Positions 47,273 through 59,767 of a stretch of DNA of 64,000 nt are shown in pieces. The DNA is from Trichosphaerium sp. ATCC 40318 (lineage: Eukaryota > Discosea > Flabellinia > Trichosidae): the NCBI GenBank assembly GCA_038496445.1, contig JALMLS010000455.1, forward strand, positions 744,001 through 808,000. The letters are read 5' to 3'. Made by a program: the position numbers and the translations under genes. The notes under the pieces were generated by a model that made no database searches, was not told the origin of the DNA, and was given only the letters and a program-made list of their open reading frames with translations. How positions within the stretch are numbered: position 1 is the first letter of the stretch; each line of letters starts with the position of its first letter.

Positions 47273-50200
47273 TCAATTGGAGACATCCATATCCTACAAA
47301 AAAAAATAAGAACACATAGAAGAAAAAAAACGAAAAAAAACGAAGAAAAACTCTGCCGGTCTCCAAAGAAAACAGCGTAGTGAATAAGCCCTTAAGCACT
47401 AGCAATGTAACTACTTGTGCTCAAGGCATCCAGAAAGCAAAAGAGAAGGAAGAAAGACCAAAAAAAAAAAAATCGGAAGTTTTCGATTTTTCTGACTTTA
47501 TGCCAGATAGAAAGCGTACCTCTGGTTCATCAGGAGAAATACATTGAGAAGGTCCTTGACCTGGTGGTGTAAAAGCAAAGAAATCTGTAGATGACCCTGA
47601 TGCTTCACTATCTCTTCTTGCACGCTTAAATGGTGGTGATACGCTACGTAAGAAAGAGTTTGCTATCTTAGGAGAATTGGAGATCTTTGGGGAAGGCATC
47701 TGAAAACTCATTGGCGATTGTGATGTGCTGTTATTCTCATCCTCACTTAATACTGCTAATAACGCTTGCATAGAATCACTACTACCTAAAAGGAAGAAGA
47801 AAAATCAGAAAAACGGAGAAAAATGGTTTTTCGAAAAAAAAGGATTGTGGCGGGTTTTATTCATTTCTTTTTGTGTCAAAGCACCCGCAACGGTGTTAAG
47901 ATTGTAAAGAGCAATAAATAAAGCAGAAAGAAACAAAGAAAGGGGACTTTCGTTTTTCCGCCGAGTAAAAAACTTTGTTTACTTGAAGAACACGTACCAG
48001 CGCTACGACCGCTCTTGTCTTCGTAATTGCCTGGAGAAGATGAAATAGAACCCATAGATCCGAATGATCCCATAGATCCAAGGGAACCAAGAGATCCAAG
48101 GGAATGAGACTCAGATTCTAATAAACTGCTACTTCTTCGTTTTTTTGTTTGAACTGCTTTTGATACTGGCACATAATTTGGGTCATTTTCACGACGTATA
48201 TCGATTGAAAACAATCCAGGTACTTCCATAACACATACTACTTGTCCAGCAGATGATTTAAGAGTAAATTTAAGACCATAGTTAGCCTTGATCCATCGGG
48301 ACTTCCATCTTTGTTTCGGGAGGTGATTTCTCACGAATTTTTTAATGCTCGTCCAGTTATTCAAATGGATATGCTTGAACTTGATGGAGATTGTATCGCT
48401 GTCGAATGCCTTTGAAGTCTCGTAGTATACACCGTTAGGTACAGTGATAGTCTTCCATGACGTCAAAGCAGCATCAACCTTAGAATCAGAGTCGTAACTC
48501 CAAATAAGACTGACTTCAACGAATCCTTCTGGAACCTTCATCTTATCGCGAAGTAACTTAATAGTAATGTGTGGCTTAATAACTTGAGTGCAGATTTGCA
48601 TTTTGTCTGGTGAGTCTACAAGCCTTATAAAGTCTATATGCATAGCGTCTGTCTGATGTTTAAGTCGTAAGAGGTTATTATGAAGGTATTTGAGTTGTTC
48701 AAGGTGGTCCATGTGTTGATTAGCTAACGTTGCAAGCGAAGCACTTGGTCCTGTTTGCATACGAAAGTCGGGATTACGCTATTAACAAAAACGTTAGACG
48801 AACCCTTCTACTCGCGGCAGAAAAAACGTACGATAATGCTGGCTGCATTTTGAGCGCCATAATAAACCCATTCTGACTTCAAAGGAGCAATTTGGGTTAG
48901 CTCTATCGTTGGAGAAAGAGAAAACAAACGAACGCAAGTTCTATACCAGCGAGGTACGTTATCCTACACAAAAAATAGTAAGCAAAAGAAATAAGAACAG
49001 ATTTAAACAAAAGGCGATCCAACAGCTAAGAGTCATTACTTAAAAAAACGTACAGTAGTGTTAGTAGCTTTACACTGCATTATCAACTCGCCATTTTCAA
49101 CGTGAAGCATCTGATCACCGAAAACGCGTAGAACAACTGGTGTTGTTGGTTGAGCCTGACTGATAGGTACAGACGGCGTTGGAACAGGGCCACAAGAGCC
49201 ATTGTAGGCTATAAACGAAGGTTAGCAGGGCAAGGACGCAAAGTAATAAAACTCACCTTGAAGCCAGCAAAACGCTATTAAAGGTGCATCTCCTGCACGC
49301 AGTCTAAGTAATTGTTGATTGACCACAGACTTAATCTTTACCGGATCACCATCATACAATGTCTGTTTTTGCCACCATTGCATAGCGTTACTAGTCGCAT
49401 TTGGTAATTCATCAACGACAAGCAAAAATCGATTATTCAACACTAAAAAGAAGTCAGTTACTGACTCATAAATCACTTTAAAGGAGTGGTATCCTATCTT
49501 GCGTTGTCTCTTAGACAACAACTCACCTTGCATGCCATCAGCCAAGAAACTAAACTCCACATATTTGTTATACCCGCATACCACTGTCTTTTCCATTGCG
49601 GCTTGTTTCTGGCCCATATTTTGTATTTTTTGTATTTGCTGTTGTGTCTCTACCATTTGTACTTGTATCTCTTGTTCCATGTTTGTAAAGTCTTGACGTG
49701 ACATTGCAACACCAGAAGTACCAGGAACACCAGAAGAAATTCCAGTATTACCTATAAAATTATGCCTTGTACTAAAGCAGTTCTTGGTAGGATCCTATGA
49801 AGCAAAATGTCAACGAGAGAAAGTAAACAAGTGAAAAAAATCTTTCGAGATAAAAGAGCAAGACAATTATCTGAAAAAGAGTTCTTTTGTTTTTAACGTA
49901 CAGGGACACCACGACGCATTGTCGTCATTAAACCACGTCTATAAGGTTGACCTGGCATACCTTTTTTATGTAGAGAGAAAGCGCCACGACCTTACTCGAG
50001 TCAGTTTGTTTCAAACTCGTTATGAGATTGGAATAAAAAAGGAATGTATCATCCAAAAATAGCTTTTGACTACTAAGGACTGTACACGAAAATCTTACCC
50101 AAAGGAGAAGCAAACTGTGGACTAGGAGAACTCATCTTTGGTGAAGAAATTTGAGCATTACGTGATGCAGCCTGAAGGAATAAAAGTTAATAACTATTGT

Positions 50201-51799
50201 TCGAGTATTTGGCTTGGATTCCGCGTGAAAACAAATGCATTGGTATCGCACCTGTGCTACTGATGAGTAAGCAGAGTATCGAGCTGCTGGAGGTGTTTGT
50301 TGCATAGTTTTTGCTTTTTGTTTAGACGCAGCAGCGCGCATATTCCTACGGTTCTCCATCTTTGCGCGTACAGTCTCATGAGAGCGATTATTCTGCAACA
50401 CAAGGTAAATATTCGTGAATGGGAGTAGTTTTTCAAAACAGACTTTTACCAAAAAAAAAACCACCAAAACAACTGTTCATCTAGCACGTACTGCGCCTTT
50501 TATATGATTACGTTGTTCATCCCGTCTGATAAACAGATAAAACTTGTTAGACTCGAGCGGTTTGCATTCACCCCAGTAGAAGCGTAACCAAAACCTTTTT
50601 GGAAAAAAAAGAGTTAGTATTTTGTACCCAATCCAAAAACAGTGAGAATCAACAAAAAAAAAAAAAATAGTTTACTACAGGTTTTTTTGTGGTACATAAA
50701 ACAGTACACTAAAAAAAGTTGGGTAAAACCCACATGAAAAAGAAAAAAAAACGAAGGCAAAGAAAGGTAGTAGGAAGATCGTCTATCGATAATTTTTTTT
50801 CTCTTGGTTTTTTGGCGGTACCTTGGCTTAGTCTTTCTATCACAAGGATATAAAGGTAACTTATCATTGTAAATATTCTCCTTTTTGAGTTTCGTAATAG
50901 GATTTATCATAACCTTGTAGTGCGCTGTATTGTGCTTTATTTGGAACCTCTGTAACTCTATACCACTCTTAAACTCATATTCCTTAGAGTCCAAGGTCTC
51001 ACAAACCAGACGAACGCCTTGACAAAGAGTTAAGAACAAAATTCAAAAAAACCGGAAAAAAAAAGAGTTCAAATATTTCACAGAATGTTCGTTTGAATAC
51101 CCGTAGAAGTATTTCCTTGATCGTGGCATAAAAAAAAAGGGCAAATTTTCACAAAAAAACCAAAAAAAAAAAAAAGCATCCAAATCCGAACAAAACTTAC
51201 TGACTGGAGGATCTTGATTACATGTTACTGCTAGTTCATCTTTTATAGCAATAGATACCTACAGGTTTTTGTTTTTGTTAAAAGCGTGTTTTTTGCGTCG
51301 TTTTGGTAGATAGCTTGTACTAGCTATCTACTAGCGTTTATTTATTGTAGTATATCGTACCTTTATATTAGTCTTAAGAACCTGATAAAGGGCTGGTTGT
51401 TCGCGAATAACGCCCCACTCCTTCGACATGTTCAAACTGACTGAACGTACAGGTGTGGGCACATTTGTGATGGTGTTGGGAAGAGCTACAATAATAATTT
51501 TTTTTGAGTATTAATCGAGCGTAACAAAGGGCGTTCAAATTTACAAATGAGGGTGTTATTACCTGTGGGGCTGGCGCCTCTCCACGCATTCTTCCATGTC
51601 GTATTCGCTTGAATTGGTGCTGACGCAAACGAAAACTACCCAAACGTTGGCGAATTCGAACCATTTAAAAAGAAATACAATGCAAAACGCATTTTGATCA
51701 TTTACCAAATAGAAAAAAAAAAACCAAAAAATGCCAAAAAATTCAACTTACCTTACTGAGATTCATGTCTAGCGTATTTATGCCCGGTGTTGCTGACAT
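47273..51799 (-). CDS. Large multi-exon, probably nuclear protein of unrecognised family
   Basis: About 14 exons from ATG 51799-51797 (MSATPGINTLDMNLSK) to TGA 47275-47273 (SPDEPE then DMDVSN-stop), roughly 900 aa. Region order: Ser/Thr-rich start; beta-rich domain 1 (EWGVIREQPALYQVLKTN, VRLVCETLDSKEYEFKSG, HYKVMINPITKLKKEN, FWLRFYWGECKPLESNKFY); a basic linker (AKMENRRNMRAAASKQKAK); domain 2 with a Gln-rich helix (VQMVETQQQIQKIQ) and YHSFKVIYESVTDFFLVLNN; domain 3 (48760-48150) with VEVSLIWSYDSDSKVD and YGLKFTLKSSAGQVVCVMEV. The tail has LGSLGSLGSMGS repeats, an NLS-like KKRRSS, and SPK/SPP motifs. Paired beta domains plus an SP-rich tail would fit a transcription factor (an IPT/Rel- or STAT-like core was considered but not established). 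Function unknown. Confidence 0.6.
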
Positions 51800-52623
51800 T
51801 ATGGCTTCTTGAGTATTTTAACTAGCACACCGTCAGATCGCGTTGCAATTGCCGAGGAGGTTGGCAGTAAACGTTTAACACCGCCGTGACGTTATGCATG
51901 CACAAAATAACCACCCAGATGACAATAAAAGTACAAACAAAGATATTCTCTGAGATTCTCTGGGAATCACTCTGCGTAGGTAAAATAACCTCCAAAACAC
52001 GCAAATACATAGACGACGTATATTCACGCGGTACTTTTAGCATGTACATACCTGCAAGTGAGTACTCCTCAGTGAAATGTGAAGAAGCCTCTAAAACGGC
52101 ACTGACGCTAGTCTAGGTTGTATACCTTACGTCTCTTTGATGAATACGTAGCCTGAAGGCAAGCCCAAGGCCTGGTTCATTATCTAGGCACCAAAATTCT
52201 GCGCAAAACTGTGCATTAAACAGGAAATTTCGGATTTTTTCGGCACTTTTTTACGTTTCGTACGGGTTTCTAAAAGTGACGCCCACGCTAGTGTGCGCTT
52301 GTTTTTTACTGTATAAAATGGGCTGTAAATAACTGCAGTATTTTATCGTTTATTGCTCAGACGACTTTGTTTCCTTGTCTGGGTATTTGACATTTACCTT
52401 CGTTAGTAGCGAGCGCTTCGAAAGGTGCATATAGACTAAATATACGCGCCTAGATAAGATTTTTTTTCATGAAGTTGAAGAACGTTGTGGAAAGTTTACA
52501 CCTTGTTTTTTAGAAGTACACAACTCTATTGTTTGTCTGTAACGCGTAAGCGATACTCTGGGCATTGATTTCTACTGTTTTGGCAAAGGCTACTAAACAA
52601 CAAACATAGTATAATCATACAAC
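51800..52623. other. Divergent intergenic region
   Basis: Upstream of both the minus-strand nuclear gene and the plus-strand ankyrin-filamin gene. Short frames on both strands overlap here and cancel as coding candidates. No motif I can name. Confidence 0.4.
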
Positions 52624-55600
52624 ATGGCACAGGTCTTAAGACAAGCTGCTGGGAAAGGTGACGCCATAAAGGTACAAATTACCAAAAAATGTTTTTGGTA
52701 ACTGTTACAGGTTGCGGAAGCGCTCAATTCAACAAGGGATATCAATTTAAAAGACAGATTTGGCTATACAGCGCTTCATTGGGCTTGTATGCGTGGGAGA
52801 GTTGAAGTACGCAGTATTTCTACTGTAGGCTTTCAATAACGCTCTTAGGTTGTAACAGCGCTTCTTTCAGCAGGATCGGATCCCAACCTAACGTACGACT
52901 GTTTTACTTATCACTAGCTAGGCTACCACGCATACACGCGCTTTTGTACCCAAAACGAGAATCTCAATTTAATTTGTAGCGATAATAATGGACAAACGCC
53001 TATGCATTGGTGCGCTGAGCGAGGACACGAAACAGCACTAAAATTACTACTTCAGGCACGATTCCGTTTCACCTTTTTTTTTTTGACGTAGAAATGCGCT
53101 ATAACACTCTGTTGTACTCGCAAAGCACCCACAAACTATGCACTACTAACGTTACATTAGTGTAACAAAGTTGACGTGAACATACAAAACGTTTATGGCC
53201 AAACACCTCTACATATTGCTTCAGCTCTTGGTGTTTCAAAGGTAGAATGTTCTCTACTTGTCTCCTAAATACTAATCCCGACTAAGATCATTACAATGCT
53301 ACACAACGCTGGTTGTGATGCTAATCTATCTAATGGAGATGGTTGGAGTCCTTTACATGGTAACTGAAGCATCAAATTTGTAGTTTTGTTTTCTCGATGC
53401 AACAACTTCATAAAGTTCTGATTTTTAATGATTTTCAAATGTAATCCCTTTCGTCATCTTGTGAAGTTAATGATGTATAGTCGCTATATTTTACAAAAGA
53501 AATGATGCTATACAATTATTACTTGATAACAAGGCTAATGTTAACAAGGTACGGTGAGAGGAAGTTCAACATCTTAATGAGTCATTTTTTTCGTCTTGCT
53601 TTTCTTAGTTCTATTATTGTTGACTTTCTTACTAATAGGCTAACAACCTGGGCATTACTCCATTACATATATGTGCCATACAAGGAAATGGGACACTCAT
53701 AGAGGTTTTAGCATCCAAGTATGGAGCTTTAGTAAATAGCAGATGTAATAAAGGCAGAACACCTCTTCATTTGGCTGTAGAAGAGAATAATAAGGTAAAA
53801 TAATACTAAGAAAGCTTCTGTAGTACTACTTACTGACTCTACGATAGGAAGCAATAAAAGCGCTTATAAAACAAGGAGCTGATATCGGTACGTTTTTAGT
53901 TCAAATAGGAGAAAGTGTTGTTCTTTAATTTTGTTCTGTTACTTTATTGTACGCCCTTACATACTTTGTCTTACGTTTAGATATCGCTGATTTCACAGGA
54001 AAAACACCTAATGATATGGCATCAAAAGATATGAGGCACATATTCACTAGCACTGCTATGAATTGTACGTGTGTTTTTCTCGTTAATGACATCTTGTAGT
54101 TTTTTTTAACCCTTTTAGCGAGCACTGTTGCTCAAAATTGTACAGCGGCGGGTAAAGGTCTTACCGATGCAGTGATAGGTGTGTTTCCACAATTAAAATA
54201 ACGCACCATTCTGAGTTATCTTTAGCTGATGAGTCAACGTTTTTTGTACAAACAAGGGATCAGAAATTGCAACCTATAAAAGCGGGTACTGTGTTGAATT
54301 AAGAATTTTTTTCCTACGATTAGGCTACTTCTGACATATCTTTAGTTGGTGAACCTTTTGTTGTTGAGGTTATAAGTCTAGCTGGAGATAATGCTGCTAC
54401 TGTCGAGGTTACTGATTTGAAGAATGGTAAATACCAGTACGTTTTTCTTGTTTGTTTGAAGTACAAATTTCTTATTTTTTTCTTACTTCCCTTGTTGTTC
54501 TTTTGTGTTATGCACCTTGGTTGCTAATGTACTTGTAGAGTTGTGTATAAACCTATTGTTCCAGGTGCACATGAGATAAATGTGACATTAAATGGAATAC
54601 ATGTACAAGGTAGTCCATGGAAGATTAAAGTCACTTCTTATGCTACTATGAGAAGAAGGAAAAAACGGTACACTCGTGGCATCTCTGCCTCATTACTTCG
54701 AACCTTGATAGCTAATATTCAAAAAAGGGCTATGCCAGATATTGAAGAGATTGCTTTACAGATGGACGAAATGACAGACATACCAAACTCGTGCGTTGCG
54801 TGAAATACGAAACTGAAAAAAAGTTAAAAGATGGCAACTTGTTGTTTTTATTAGTTTTGTAAATGACTTCCTGACCTCCTTATTCTGTTTAGAGCGAACA
54901 CTTCACCTAAATTAAATCGGTTATCTCATAGATACTCTCCAAATGAGTCTATACAGAAACTGACTAAACTGGAGAGCGTTACTGATATGAGAATTGAAAA
55001 ATACGCTGAACGTGATGATAGTCTTGCTGGATCTCCTGAATCAAATACTAGATTCAGTAGATACTCAACAGATTTACTAGAAGGAAAAAGAAGTAAACTT
55101 CAAGGTACGGTATTACACACTAAGCAAGTTCAAGCGAAAGCAAAAGAAAATGTCACGTGACGTTTTTTTAGCACTAAGATTTTTTTGAGTTTTTTTTTTT
55201 GATTTTTATCTTTTAGTTGAGAATGCGAGTCTTAGAGGTATCTTAACAACAAAGGATAAAAAGATACATAGTCTAGAACTAAGAATGAAACAATTACAAC
55301 TGAGACAACGTGTTGATTCTATTACAACTACTAAAGAGAGAGAAACAACTGATTATGTTCTTGCTCAAATGGAAGCAAAATTAGCTGTGCAGACAAAAGA
55401 AGTTACAGTACGTTATCTCAGATTCTTCGCTTTTTTTACTCTTCAATAATGATCCCAATATTATTATTATACGTCGCTACGTCATCTCCGCGAGCTATTA
55501 ACAACATTTACAAGATAGCGCAGGAGGCTGCAATGCAGCAATTTTTTGTAACTTATTAGTTGATCTTTAATTTTTTTTGTGGCAATGTTTCCTCGTTTAC

Positions 55601-56621
55601 TTGTTATGCTAACTCCTTTACCCCATAGGATTCTCTTAATAAAAAGATCGATTCATTAGAATCCGAGGTTTCTAGAACTAAGGTAGCATTAGAAACTTGT
55701 AATGATGTGAAGGCAAGTCTTCGAAAGGAGAACACTTCATTGAAGCTTAGCTGTAACGCACTTAAAGAAAGAGCCAGTACGATGATTTTCTGTCTTTGCA
55801 TGTTGCAAAGATTTATCACGTGTTTTTTTTTGTATTAATAGTATTTTTCTTCAGAAGACTTTGTTGATGCTGAGAAAAACAAGGCGTTGCTTGATTCGCT
55901 TGTACAAACTCTTCAAAGTAAGCTTGACACAGAAACAGAAAAAGTTCGAAAACTTCAAATAGAAGTTGCTGCAAAGACAAGGGAAGTTGAAATAGAGAGG
56001 GAGAAGAATGCAATCAACCATGTATGTATCCAATACTATTCACAAACTTTGAAACAAATACTTTATGAGGTGTTCCGAAGACAACACTTTTTTTTCTTAC
56101 TTTTTGCTTATGTTGGTTTTTTTAGGATTTCATCTTACTACTTCCTTCCTTGCAACTCATACCAGGTAATAAGTTACAACCGCATGTTAAAACATGCCCA
56201 GTTACTGGTGTTAAAATCACTGGATATATTAAAGCACATTTACCTGATAGTTCAGTATGAACTCCAAAAAGAGAAAAAAAAAGTAATAAAAAGTCGCTTT
56301 GATTTTCTTTTAGTTGACCTTAGTTTCTCCATCTTTTACATTCATCCTCTTTCTATTCTTCCAGTATTCCATTGTTGTGATACTTCATGTACTCACTGCG
56401 GTTCACCTGTCTTGACAATTCTAATACCATTCTGGGTCCATTCTTTTACAAGTGGCTCAGCCCTGTCATCAGTCCGTCCTTGTAACACTCTTCGTACTCC
56501 TTCAATCTTATCATCAACCATGCTCCAAGATTGTTATTATCACGAAGACTTACCTCCTTCTATACCATTACAACTATTCCTATTTCATGCAGATTCAGTG
56601 CCGTGTTTTTCGTGCTTTTGA
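52624..56621 (+). CDS. Ankyrin-filamin-coiled-coil protein
   Basis: About 20 exons from ATG 52624 (MAQVLRQAAGKGDAIK). Ankyrin repeats, about seven, to 54060: FGYTALHWACMRGRVE, NGQTPMHWCAERGHE, YGQTPLHIASALG, LGITPLHICAIQGN, KGRTPLHLAVEENNK. Then a filamin/ABP280 immunoglobulin repeat (54240-54640): VGEPFVVEVISLAGDNAATV, DLKNGKYQVVYKPIVPGAHE and HVQGSPWKIKV, the family's PxxPGxHxixVxxxGxxxxGSPxxv signature. Then a Ser-rich stretch (LNRLSHRYSPNES) and a long coiled coil (55220-56025; LELRMKQLQLRQ, LQSKLDTETEKVRKLQIEV). The end is uncertain: a stop at 56258, or splicing to a Cys-rich exon (HCCDTSCTHCGSP, ADSVPCFSCF) ending at 56621. Likely a cytoskeletal scaffold. The domain order is well supported, the C-terminus is not. 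Confidence 0.75.
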
Positions 56622-57325
56622 AGTAAATCAAAGTTAGATGTGATGTGCTTGTGTCACCTAAACGAAATAAAGTTTCACTACTACTAGCAGTTTTTTTGTT
56701 TACAAGTATTTTTTAAACCAGTTCTTTTTGCCAACACTCACTGACGTTGCTTTCTGCATCTTTTAAAATTTGTCACCCATTTCACTACTTTAAGCAAAAC
56801 ATCACAGATCACGGGCACTATGTTCCTCTATTCTCACAGAATCCAAGTGGATTCTTTGTATTCATAGTTATATTCACAACTCACATCGTTGTGGCTTTCC
56901 CTTTTGAAGGTGAGTTATGCTACATGCTATTTCTAAAAACAGCTGGTACAGTTAAAGAAATAGAAACTCGCTATTGGTGCTATTAAGAGCGGACAACTGT
57001 TTTGAAGTGTATAGCATCTGAGCATCCAAATTTATCAAGCTGGTATTTCTCGTATGGTGTGCATACGCTTAGAGCAAAATCATTCTGATAACTCTAAAAA
57101 TACGACAAGGTGTTATACATATGTGCAATAACATGTGATAGTTTCAAAAACAGCAATAGTGTTGTAACGAAGAAAATGCACCTAGGAGTCCTGACGATTC
57201 TTTATTCGTGATGTGTGCTGTATCCATAATTCTTAACAAGCAATGTAACCTATCAACATACACAAGTTTATTTTTATTTACCAACAAACGAAGTAATCGA
57301 AAACTAATTGGATATGTATTTTTTT
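56622..57325. other. Intergenic, convergent genes
   Basis: Between the ankyrin-filamin gene and the F-box-LRR stop. A 79-codon plus-strand frame without ATG (56747-56986) has a hydrophobic stretch but no support as a gene. Nothing else seen. Confidence 0.4.
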
Positions 57326-58639
57326 TCAGTTGTGTTTTTTTCGTCTTTTAAACAATTGCCCTGTCTTGGTATGTTTATGTTTTATATAGTCTGTGCCTAC
57401 CAAGGCCTCCATACCATTATATGTTATGTTGTTGCATAAATGCAATTCGATAGTGTGTACTCCTACCAACGCCTTCAAACCTTCATCTGTAACTTTTGTA
57501 TTTGACAAGTTAATTGAATGTACTCCAGCTAATGCTTTGACACCCTCATCTGTTATTTCACGGCAATGCATGAGGTTAATAGTGTGTACACCTGCTAATA
57601 CCTTCAAGCCTTCATCTGTAACGTTTGTATCTTGCAAATTTATTGCATGTACTCCAGTTAATGCTCTGACACCCTCATCTGTAACTTTTGTATCTTGCAA
57701 ATTTATTTCATATACTCCAGTTAATACTTTGACACCCTCATCTGTAACATTTGTATTTGACAAGTTAATTTCATGTACTCCAGCTAATGCTTTGACACCC
57801 TCATCTGTTATTTCACAGCAAAACCTGAGGTTAATAGTGTGTACTCCTGCCAATGACTTCAAACTTTCATCTGTAACATTTGTATGTTCCAAATTAATAT
57901 CATGTACTCCAGCTAATGCTTTGATACCCTCACATGTTATTTCATAGACAAAATTGAGGTTAATAGTGTGTACTCCTGCAAATAAACGCAAGTCACTGTC
58001 GGTTGGTGCAAATCGTCCGAAACAAATTGGTGTATTTTGCAGTAACGGACTACCAGAAAGCAATGAAACTCCGTGCTCGCAATTAACCATGATTTTATTG
58101 TATCCAACATGGTTATGAACGATATCACGGAGAAAGTGGCAAGTTTGGGCTGAAGGGAGTGTATATTTCCCTTGCTTCAGAATATGAACTATTAATTCAA
58201 CTGGAAGTGAAATAAGGTCAAATACGCCTTGATCTGTATTTTCTGTGTTAACCAGATTGTCTAAATGACGTTTGTATTTGCGGATATGATAAGCGCTTTT
58301 CATTTCGTTGTAATACTTGGCTTGGCGGTAGGCTGTAGCTTCGTTGTCAATAAAATATGCAGCAACTACAGTACTGTAGTACGGTAAACAGAGAAATACG
58401 TTGACAATGTAGTGGTGACGTTTTTTTGACAATATGAGCACGCCACGTGATTTTTTTTTTACTGTCTCAAAACCACTTTTTATTACTTTCCACGCGTAGA
58501 AATAGATAACACTTGAGGTAAAACATTTTAACATAATTTTGTAGTTTTGATCTGTCGCTGTGGCTGAAAATTGTCTCATACGTTGTGAGGATGTTAAAAA
58601 ATGGTTTTGGGACAGTAATAAGACCGTAATTTGTACCAT
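57326..58639 (-). CDS. F-box leucine-rich-repeat protein, intronless
   Basis: Single frame. F-box at about residues 147-185 (LISLPVELIVHILKQGKYTL, QTCHFLRDIVHNH), then about ten LRRs of 21-22 residues with near-identical units: DEGVKALAGVHEINLSNTNV, DEGLKVLAGVHTINLMHC and so on, alternating N-T-x-VT and C-x-EIT versions. Basic C-terminus (FKRRKKHN). F-box-LRR proteins are SCF adaptors, with the LRR arc holding the substrate. The first 112 residues before M113 (ATG 58303-58301) lack family features, so the real start may be 58303. At the DNA level the LRRs are 63-66 bp tandem repeats, some nearly identical, showing recent expansion. No intron. Confidence 0.75.
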   Translation of the reverse strand: MVQITVLLLSQNHFLTSSQRMRQFSATATDQNYKIMLKCFTSSVIYFYAWKVIKSGFETVKKKSRGVLILSKKRHHYIVNVFLCLPYYSTVVAAYFIDNEATAYRQAKYYNEMKSAYHIRKYKRHLDNLVNTENTDQGVFDLISLPVELIVHILKQGKYTLPSAQTCHFLRDIVHNHVGYNKIMVNCEHGVSLLSGSPLLQNTPICFGRFAPTDSDLRLFAGVHTINLNFVYEITCEGIKALAGVHDINLEHTNVTDESLKSLAGVHTINLRFCCEITDEGVKALAGVHEINLSNTNVTDEGVKVLTGVYEINLQDTKVTDEGVRALTGVHAINLQDTNVTDEGLKVLAGVHTINLMHCREITDEGVKALAGVHSINLSNTKVTDEGLKALVGVHTIELHLCNNITYNGMEALVGTDYIKHKHTKTGQLFKRRKKHN

Positions 58640-59330
58640 ATTGTAGCCATAAAAGCTAGAAGATTATATCTGAAAAAACTGAGAAATTTTTTTTATCCAA
58701 TATGTCGACGAATTTTGTAGATCTATCAGTTTGGAACAATATAAATAAGACGTTTCACTCAAATCTAATCTAGCAGATGAACCACTCGATTTTTTGTCTA
58801 GCACAACTGTGAATTTTCCAGAACTACAACTGTAGCTATGGTTCGAAGTCATTCTCTGTAGAGAATGCAAGTATGTTAACTGTGCCCTGTTCGGTATGTT
58901 GTCTGAATGCGCAAAGTATATAAAGTTAATAACTGCCGAAGGCCTAGACTTTCAAATTCCCAATGTAAGAAGAAGTGTGTTTCATGTTAGATCAGTTTTT
59001 GGCTAGAGAGGTTCCTTTACGATTGACCCTAACGAAAAACCCCACCTACTACTACTAAACCAATCAAAACGGTGTCGGAATGTGGTTCTACACTGTTTAG
59101 AAGCATTCATGGCTCGATGCAATGATTTGTTTTGAACATTATGGAATAGACAAATCACGTGCCACCTATTGCTTGCAAACGAGATTTAGGTTTACGTCAG
59201 TGCATAACATTGTTGACTCACAAGGGTATTTAACAGTCAACGTCTAAAATAACTAAACATGTAGCTACTTAGACAAGTTTGAAAGCTACCTCTTCTAACC
59301 AAAGTTGAGAATGTCAAGTTTAGGTATTGT
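58640..59330. other. Intergenic, nothing recognised
   Basis: Short frames only. One CACGTG near 59158. No repeat or RNA gene that I can support. Confidence 0.4.
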
Positions 59331-59339
59331 CCTTAAGGG

Positions 59340-59640
59340 GGGACGTCCTCGAATGGATTACTTTCATTGACCATTGGCAGCGTATCTCGTAACATGTGCC
59401 ACCTGAACATGATCAAATTCTGAATTCATGTGAATTATACTAAATCACGTGAATAGTATGTATAGGCCCTCGAACCAATTACTTTCGTTGACCATTGGCA
59501 GCGAGTGTAATTACACTTACTTTATACTAAATCATGTGAATAGCGTGTGTTGTAAATAAGAAATGAACAATAGGCCCTTAAACCAATTATTTTAGTTGAC
59601 AGTTGGCAGCGAGTGTAATTACACTTTTATTGTGACCATA
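59340..59640. repeat. Three degenerate tandem repeats, 110-120 bp period
   Basis: Units start at about 59345, 59465 and 59573. Each carries GxCCxTxxAxxxATTA and TTGACxxTTGGCAGCG. The last two share GCGAGTGTAATTACACTT, itself containing the palindrome AAGTGTAATTACACTT, in degenerate form. Between units come variants of ACTAAATCAxGTGAATAG. Arrays like this may be promoter or silencer elements, or old satellite. Function unknown. Confidence 0.65.
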
Positions 59641-59665
59641 ACCTAAATTATATACCTAGCCTAGT

Positions 59666-59690
59666 AAACTGTGATCTGGTATCACAGTTT
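59666..59690. other. Perfect hairpin, 10-bp stem, 5-nt loop
   Basis: AAACTGTGAT (59666-59675), loop CTGGT, ATCACAGTTT (59681-59690). It lies just past the tandem repeats. It could be a protein-binding palindrome or part of a decayed element. Confidence 0.6.
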
Positions 59691-59767
59691 GCGTCTATTG
59701 AGGGATCTGGTTCTCCAACAATATGAATAATAGTTTTAAGTGTTGCAGATTAGGCCCTCGAAGTAGA

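Noticed and set aside
57393-57947. 184-codon plus-strand ORF opposite the LRR gene
   Set aside because: It is the antisense shadow of the tandem LRR coding repeats; periodic sequence keeps the opposite frame open.
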